In this document: positions 59,763-64,000 of the stretch, one piece after another
Layout: the number at the start of each line of letters is the position of its first letter
How positions within the stretch are numbered: position 1 is the stretch's first letter
Assembly (NCBI GenBank): GCA_964462945.1
Contig: CAYWZW010000004.1
Span: 1-64,000, forward strand
Length of the DNA: 64,000 nt
Direction: 5' to 3'
Origin: GCA-020343675 sp964462945
GTDB taxonomy: Bacteria; Planctomycetota; Phycisphaerae; Sedimentisphaerales; Anaerobacaceae
The notes under the pieces: model-generated
What the model was told of the DNA's origin: nothing
Seen by the model: the letters and a program-made list of their open reading frames with translations, nothing else
Database searches by the model: none
Program-made: the position numbers and the translations under genes

Positions 59763-61601
59763 ATGGGGATTCGATTGACTAAAGTAACAGCGAGAGTCTT
59801 CTACCTGCTGCTATTATTGCCGATTGACTCAGGCTGCCGCCGTTCCGAGGACACCAGCCGTGCGCCCCAGTTTATGATGACAAAGAGCGGCATCGAAATG
59901 GCTGCGATCCCCGGAGGCTGGTTTGACATGGGAAGTAACGGAGGGGCTCCGGATGAGTCGCCCGTGCATAGAGTATGGGTCAGCTCTTTTTGGATGGATC
60001 GATACGAAGTAGTACAGGAGGAATTCAAAAGATTCCAGCTCCCTGACCCCTCCCACTTCAAGAATCCAAAGCATCCCTTAGAGCAGATAAACTGGACCGA
60101 TGCGGCGCTGTACTGCAATGAACGGTCGCGTGCGGAGGGCCTTGAGCCGTGCTACGACGAGAAAACCTGGGACTGCAATTTCGCGGCGACCGGATACCGG
60201 CTTCCAACGGAAGCGGAGTGGGAATACGCCTGCCGGGCGGGGACACACTCAGAGTACACCTTCGGCAACGATGCCGGGAGATTGAAAGACCATGCCTGGT
60301 TTGCGGACAGCTCGTCCGGGAAAACGCACCCCGTCGGACAAAAGAGCCCCAACGCCTGGGGACTTCACGACATGCACGGAAACACCGCAGAGTGGTGCAA
60401 TGATTGGTATTCCAAGACTTATTACAGTCAAAGCCCGCAGCGAGATCCGAAAGGGCCGCGGGGCGGAAAGGAGAGAGTTCTGCGGGGCGGAGCCTGGAAC
60501 TCGAGCGCACAGACTTGCCGCTCAGCGTATCGTACAAGCGACCCTTCAATAGACGATACCTGTCTGGCCAGTGACGCCATAGGGTTTCGCTGTGTCAGAA
60601 GAGCGCCTGACAATGTACGCAGTGAGCCGAATATGACAAGTGAGAATCCAGCCCAAAGCACAACGAAAACAGGATTGATTTACGATGATATTTATCTCGA
60701 GCACAAGACTATCCCCGGCCATCCGGAAAGCCCTGAAAGACTCATCGCAATAATCGAGAGATTGAAGGTCAAGGGGCTGTATTCACAATTGCTCGAACTA
60801 AAACCCGTTCCCGCCGCTTTGGATTGGATCCAGGCGGTTCACTCGCTTGAGTACATAAAGCGGGCCGAGAGAAGCTGTGCAAACAGCGCCGGGTACCTGG
60901 ATTCTCCGGATGTGCCGATATCACGAAGGTCATACGAAGCCGCGGTGATGGCCGCAGGAGGGGTGCTCGCCGCCATTGATGCCGTCATGGAACATAGGGT
61001 CACAAACGCCTTCTGCGCCGTTCGCCCGCCCGGCCACCACGCACTTGAGAACAAAGCGATGGGATTCTGTATCTTCAACAATGTTGCTATCGGCACAAGA
61101 TACATTCAAAGAAAATATGGCCTCTCGAATGTGCTCATCGTGGATTGGGACGTCCACCACGGAAACGGAACTCAGGCGGCATTTTATGACGACCCTAACG
61201 TCTTGTATTTCAGCGTACATCAGTATCCCTTCTATCCGGGTACCGGAAGCCAGGCCGAAAAGGGCAGCGGCAAAGGCCTGAATCATACTATCAACGTACC
61301 GTTGCCGGCCGGCTCCGGCGACAGTGTTTATCTGGAGGCCTTTGAAGAGAAACTCCGGCCTGCCGCTCTTGCCTTTTCTCCTGACTTTGTGCTTATCTCC
61401 GCCGGATTCGACGCCCACGAGGATGACCTTCTCGGCGGAATGAAGGTCACTGCGCAAGGATTCGCACAGCTTACTGAGATCGTCAAGGCGATTGCCCAGA
61501 AGTGCTGTGACGGCCGGCTCGTCTGCGTCCTCGAAGGGGGCTATCATCTCGCAGGACTGGCCGCCTCGGTGGAAGCACACATCCGCGTTTTGATGAGGTA
61601 G
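59763..61601 (+). CDS. exported fusion of SUMF/FGE-like domain and histone-deacetylase-like amidohydrolase
   Basis: 612 residues from ATG 59763, which starts a hydrophobic signal ending DSGC25 (weak lipobox). Residues 43-280 form a SUMF1/EgtB-like domain (PGGWFDMGS, YRLPTEAEWEYACRAG, GNTAEWCNDWY, RVLRGGAWNS, GFRCVRR). The active formylglycine enzyme needs two copper cysteines; here only Cys252 remains and the other is Ser, so FGE activity is doubtful. Residues 303-612 are a complete class II/AcuC-type deacetylase: GHPESPERL, PPGHHAL (His425, His426), DWDVHHGNG (Asp463, His465), GFDAHEDD (Asp550), EGGYHL (Tyr594). It is a zinc amidohydrolase, perhaps deacetylating a polyamine or sugar outside the cytoplasm. 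Confidence 0.8.
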   Translation: MGIRLTKVTARVFYLLLLLPIDSGCRRSEDTSRAPQFMMTKSGIEMAAIPGGWFDMGSNGGAPDESPVHRVWVSSFWMDRYEVVQEEFKRFQLPDPSHFKNPKHPLEQINWTDAALYCNERSRAEGLEPCYDEKTWDCNFAATGYRLPTEAEWEYACRAGTHSEYTFGNDAGRLKDHAWFADSSSGKTHPVGQKSPNAWGLHDMHGNTAEWCNDWYSKTYYSQSPQRDPKGPRGGKERVLRGGAWNSSAQTCRSAYRTSDPSIDDTCLASDAIGFRCVRRAPDNVRSEPNMTSENPAQSTTKTGLIYDDIYLEHKTIPGHPESPERLIAIIERLKVKGLYSQLLELKPVPAALDWIQAVHSLEYIKRAERSCANSAGYLDSPDVPISRRSYEAAVMAAGGVLAAIDAVMEHRVTNAFCAVRPPGHHALENKAMGFCIFNNVAIGTRYIQRKYGLSNVLIVDWDVHHGNGTQAAFYDDPNVLYFSVHQYPFYPGTGSQAEKGSGKGLNHTINVPLPAGSGDSVYLEAFEEKLRPAALAFSPDFVLISAGFDAHEDDLLGGMKVTAQGFAQLTEIVKAIAQKCCDGRLVCVLEGGYHLAGLAASVEAHIRVLMR

Positions 61602-61612
61602 AAGGACGCAAA

Positions 61613-62989
61613 ATGTACTTCCACGCCTGGCCGTTTGCACTGTTTTTCTTGATCGTCTATCCCACTTACCTCGCCCTGAAAGGAACCAGACTCAGACTTC
61701 CCTTCCTTTTGGCCGCCTCCTATTTCTTTTACGCCTGGCTCAATCCGCTCTACGTCGTCCTTATCGTTTACTCGACGACCCTTGACTTCATCGTCGTCAG
61801 GCGAATGGGGAAAAGCCAGCGTAAAAAGTCGTGGCTTGCCGTAAGCATAGTGAACAATCTCGGCCTGCTGGGCTTTTTCAAATACGGCACCTTCGTCACC
61901 GATAACGTGAACGCGCTGCTATCGTCGCTGGGCATCCCGTACATTCTTCCCGCCCCCGGGATATTTTTGCCTGCGGGCTTATCTTTCTACGTCTTTCAGT
62001 CCATGAGCTACACCATCGATTACTACCGCGGCAACCTTGAAAGGGAGCGGAACTTCATCAGGTATGCCACTTTCGTTGCCTTTTTCCCACGGCTGCTGGC
62101 CGGCCCCATCGAGCGGGCCAGGAATTTTCTCCCTCAGTTGCACGGAGCGTCCACAATCTCCCGGCAGGACATCACCGACGGCCTTTCTCTGTTTGTGGTG
62201 GGGCTTTTCAAAAAAGTTGCCCTGGCCGACTATCTGGCTCTTTACGTCAACAAGGTCTATGCCGCTCCGGAGCAATTTCAGGCACCCGCCTTGGCCCTGG
62301 CAACCTTCTTATTCGCCTGGCAGATCTATTTCGATTTCAGCGGCTACACGGATATGGCACGCGGCGTGGCACGAATGATGGGCTTTCGCCTGATGCTGAA
62401 CTTCAATAATCCATATTTGGCGACCAGCCTGAGCGATTTCTGGTCAAGGTGGCACATCAGTCTTTCCTCCTGGTTCAAGGACTACGTCTATATTCCTCTT
62501 GGAGGAAATCGCAAAGGAACATTCGATACCTACAGAAACATGTTCTTGACCATGGTCATCTCCGGATTGTGGCACGGCGCCGCCTGGACATTCGTCATCT
62601 GGGGTGCGCTGCACGCTCTTGGCCGCTTTCTCACGAGAGAATTGGAGAGGACTACATTCTATAAGGAAAAGGTGCCGAGATTAGTCAAACAGCTATTTGT
62701 GTTTGTCTTCGTGAGTTTTGCCTGGATTTTCTTCAGGGCCGAAAGCATTAGCGACGCATGGCTGATTGTAACACGAATATTCACCTCCGGATTGGCGAGT
62801 CCTTATTGCCCCGTGCTGGCCCTGGCTCTGATCGCGGTCGTCTGGCTCTATGAGTTCGCTCATGAATCCAGGGTAGCGTGGGTCCTCGAGCTGGCGCCGG
62901 TGCGTGTGGGAATCGTCGTCCTGATGGTCCTCTACCTGGCCATTTTTGCTCCGTCGAGCGACCAGGCATTTATCTATTTACAGTTCTGA
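61613..62989 (+). CDS. MBOAT-family membrane O-acyltransferase (AlgI-like)
   Basis: 458 residues with about ten membrane helices. The MBOAT core is plain: FHAWPFALFFLIVYPTYL at the start, FPRLLAGPIERARNFLPQL, FYDFSGYTDMARGVARMMGF-like region, FWSRWHISLSSWFKDYVYIPLGGNRKG, and catalytic His in SGLWHGAAWTFVIWG. It transfers acetyl groups across the membrane onto an exopolysaccharide or similar polymer. It begins 11 bp after the fusion deacetylase gene, so they are one operon; the SGNH protein that follows is a typical partner. Confidence 0.92.
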   Translation: MYFHAWPFALFFLIVYPTYLALKGTRLRLPFLLAASYFFYAWLNPLYVVLIVYSTTLDFIVVRRMGKSQRKKSWLAVSIVNNLGLLGFFKYGTFVTDNVNALLSSLGIPYILPAPGIFLPAGLSFYVFQSMSYTIDYYRGNLERERNFIRYATFVAFFPRLLAGPIERARNFLPQLHGASTISRQDITDGLSLFVVGLFKKVALADYLALYVNKVYAAPEQFQAPALALATFLFAWQIYFDFSGYTDMARGVARMMGFRLMLNFNNPYLATSLSDFWSRWHISLSSWFKDYVYIPLGGNRKGTFDTYRNMFLTMVISGLWHGAAWTFVIWGALHALGRFLTRELERTTFYKEKVPRLVKQLFVFVFVSFAWIFFRAESISDAWLIVTRIFTSGLASPYCPVLALALIAVVWLYEFAHESRVAWVLELAPVRVGIVVLMVLYLAIFAPSSDQAFIYLQF

Positions 62990-63036
62990 TTAGCAGAATG
63001 AACAATATCAGGTGCCGCCAAAAGAGATAGACAGTA

Positions 63037-64000
63037 ATGCAGAAGCAAGACACAATGGAGAATTGCCGCAGTTCGGATCGGCTGAAAGAGCTCAACGTTC
63101 CTTATGGCTCGAACAGCATACGACTGAGCGGGCGCGAGTGGATTTTTGCCGGAATTCTCTGTTCGGCACTGTTTCTCATCGGCCCGAGGCTTTGGACACG
63201 GGTCGAGAAATTCCAGCCTGAGCCCGATTACCGTCTCCCCTACCAGCTCAGCAGTGACTATTGGTTGTATAGTCGCTACTGCCGCTGGGCCTGCTCGCGA
63301 TACGACACGCTCATCGTCGGCGATTCGGTCGTTTGGGGGCATTATGTATCCGAACAAGATACACTGTCACACTATCTCAACCAAAATGCCGGCCGAAAGC
63401 AGTTCGCCAATATGGGTGTGGACGGCACTCATCCTGCGGCGCTGGCCGGTCTGCTGAAGTACTACGGCCGCGACATCTCAGGTAAGAACGTTATCTTACA
63501 TCTCAATCCCTTGTGGATGAGTTCACCGAAGCACGACCTCCAAATCGACAAGGAATTCCATTTCAATCATCCTAAGCTGGTCCCGCAGTTTGTGCCGAGC
63601 ATCCCCTGCTATAAGGATCCCTACTCCAAGAGAATTTCCGTGGCGGCGGAACGCCAGACGCCTTTCTTAAGCTGGACTTCGCATCTGAAGATTCTCTATT
63701 TCGAGAACACGGACCTGCCCGCGTGGACCTTGGAGCATCCTTGTGAGAACCCTCTCCGGGCTGTTACGGCGGAACCACCCGCTTCCAGAGATGATAGTCT
63801 GATCGAGCACACTTCATGGAAGGAGCGAGGTATGGCCCAGCAGGACTTTCAGTGGGTCGAGCTTGAGACCTCGCTGCAATGGCGATTCTTTAGACAGGCG
63901 ATTGAGCTGTTAAGAGCAAGAAAGAACACCGTATTTGTTCTGGTGGGTCCCTTTAACGAGCACATGTTCAAGGAAGAAAGCCACACGGCTTATCAGAAGA
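63037..64000 (+). CDS. SGNH/AlgJ-like membrane-anchored protein, cut by the right window edge
   Basis: Open from ATG 63037 to the last base (321 codons) without a stop. One membrane helix about 34-50, then an SGNH-type domain with TLIVGDSVVWG (Ser97), FANMGVDGTH and LHLNPLWM. Such proteins, like AlgJ/AlgX, complete O-acetylation with the MBOAT partner encoded 47 bp upstream. The His/Asp triad would lie beyond the edge, so activity cannot be confirmed. An alternative start is ATG 63055; neither has a strong ribosome site. Confidence 0.8.
   Translation, partial: MQKQDTMENCRSSDRLKELNVPYGSNSIRLSGREWIFAGILCSALFLIGPRLWTRVEKFQPEPDYRLPYQLSSDYWLYSRYCRWACSRYDTLIVGDSVVWGHYVSEQDTLSHYLNQNAGRKQFANMGVDGTHPAALAGLLKYYGRDISGKNVILHLNPLWMSSPKHDLQIDKEFHFNHPKLVPQFVPSIPCYKDPYSKRISVAAERQTPFLSWTSHLKILYFENTDLPAWTLEHPCENPLRAVTAEPPASRDDSLIEHTSWKERGMAQQDFQWVELETSLQWRFFRQAIELLRARKNTVFVLVGPFNEHMFKEESHTAYQK

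Noticed and set aside
60350..60610. The SUMF domain as an active formylglycine-generating enzyme
   Set aside because: Only one of the two copper-binding cysteines is present (Cys252); sulfatase genes are not adjacent.
1..64000. CRISPR arrays, prophage or insertion sequences
   Set aside because: No regularly spaced repeats of 25-40 bp, no transposase, integrase or phage structural gene was found; tandem repeats seen are heptamers or lie inside TPR coding sequence.

Overview
The window looks like chromosomal DNA of a planctomycete, probably a Phycisphaerae / Sedimentisphaerales-type lineage known from sediments and metagenomes. This is inferred from gene content: ECF sigma factors paired with giant Ser/Thr kinases carrying C-terminal TPRs, prepilin-like proteins with a C-terminal H-x-DG segment, dockerin/LamG/PD40 exported proteins, a Tat-exported Gfo/Idh oxidoreductase, neutral ceramidase-like and PQQ-like propeller proteins. 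Most of the DNA is moderately GC-rich. No rRNA, CRISPR array, transposase or integrase gene was seen. One tRNA (Arg-TCG) is present.

Layout. 0.1-3.2 kb (minus): ferredoxin-like protein, PLP trans-sulfuration enzyme and metal permease. 3.4-8.7 kb: ECF sigma factor and TPR kinase (minus), divergent from a PD40-dockerin-LamG secreted protein. 8.9-12.1 kb (minus): transglutaminase-like protein, thioredoxin-type arsenate reductase, SGNH hydrolase and tRNA-Arg. 12.4-19.1 kb: ceramidase-like enzyme, WxxGxW lipoprotein, TPR lipoprotein, Gfo/Idh oxidoreductase, PQQ propeller. 19.3-27.4 kb: second TPR kinase (paralogue of the first), class IV aminotransferase, L21, an ECF sigma factor with a long tail, and a carboxypeptidase-regulatory-domain protein. 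27.4-29.8 kb (minus): sirohaem-type dehydrogenase and a MarR / NmrA-like pair with two matching operators. 30.0-34.4 kb (plus): orphan fumarase beta subunit, YchF-like GTPase, glutamine cyclotransferase, zinc alcohol dehydrogenase and sorbitol-type SDR. 34.7-37.8 kb: prepilin-like protein, small zinc-ribbon protein in repeat-rich DNA, beta-helix protein.

38.3-40.15 kb is compositionally foreign: two AT-rich genes, each followed by an attC-like inverted repeat, the first preceded by a GTTRRRY core. I read this as two integron gene cassettes without a nearby integrase. The second encodes a candidate PD-(D/E)XK nuclease. This is the most interesting region.

40.5-44.7 kb: cinA, then a GspE/PilB and a PilT ATPase under a near-consensus promoter. 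45.1-50.1 kb: a peptide-use block, a Na+/dicarboxylate-type symporter with C69 and M19 dipeptidases (minus) and a divergent C26 gamma-glutamyl hydrolase. 50.1-57.3 kb (minus): a large modular secreted protein; a DRE-TIM carboxyl-condensing enzyme, ACP and GlmU-like protein; a PhoD-like phosphatase. 57.5-64.0 kb (plus): tandem TolB-like propellers, an exported SUMF/histone-deacetylase-like fusion, an MBOAT acyltransferase and, cut by the right edge, its probable SGNH/AlgJ-like partner.
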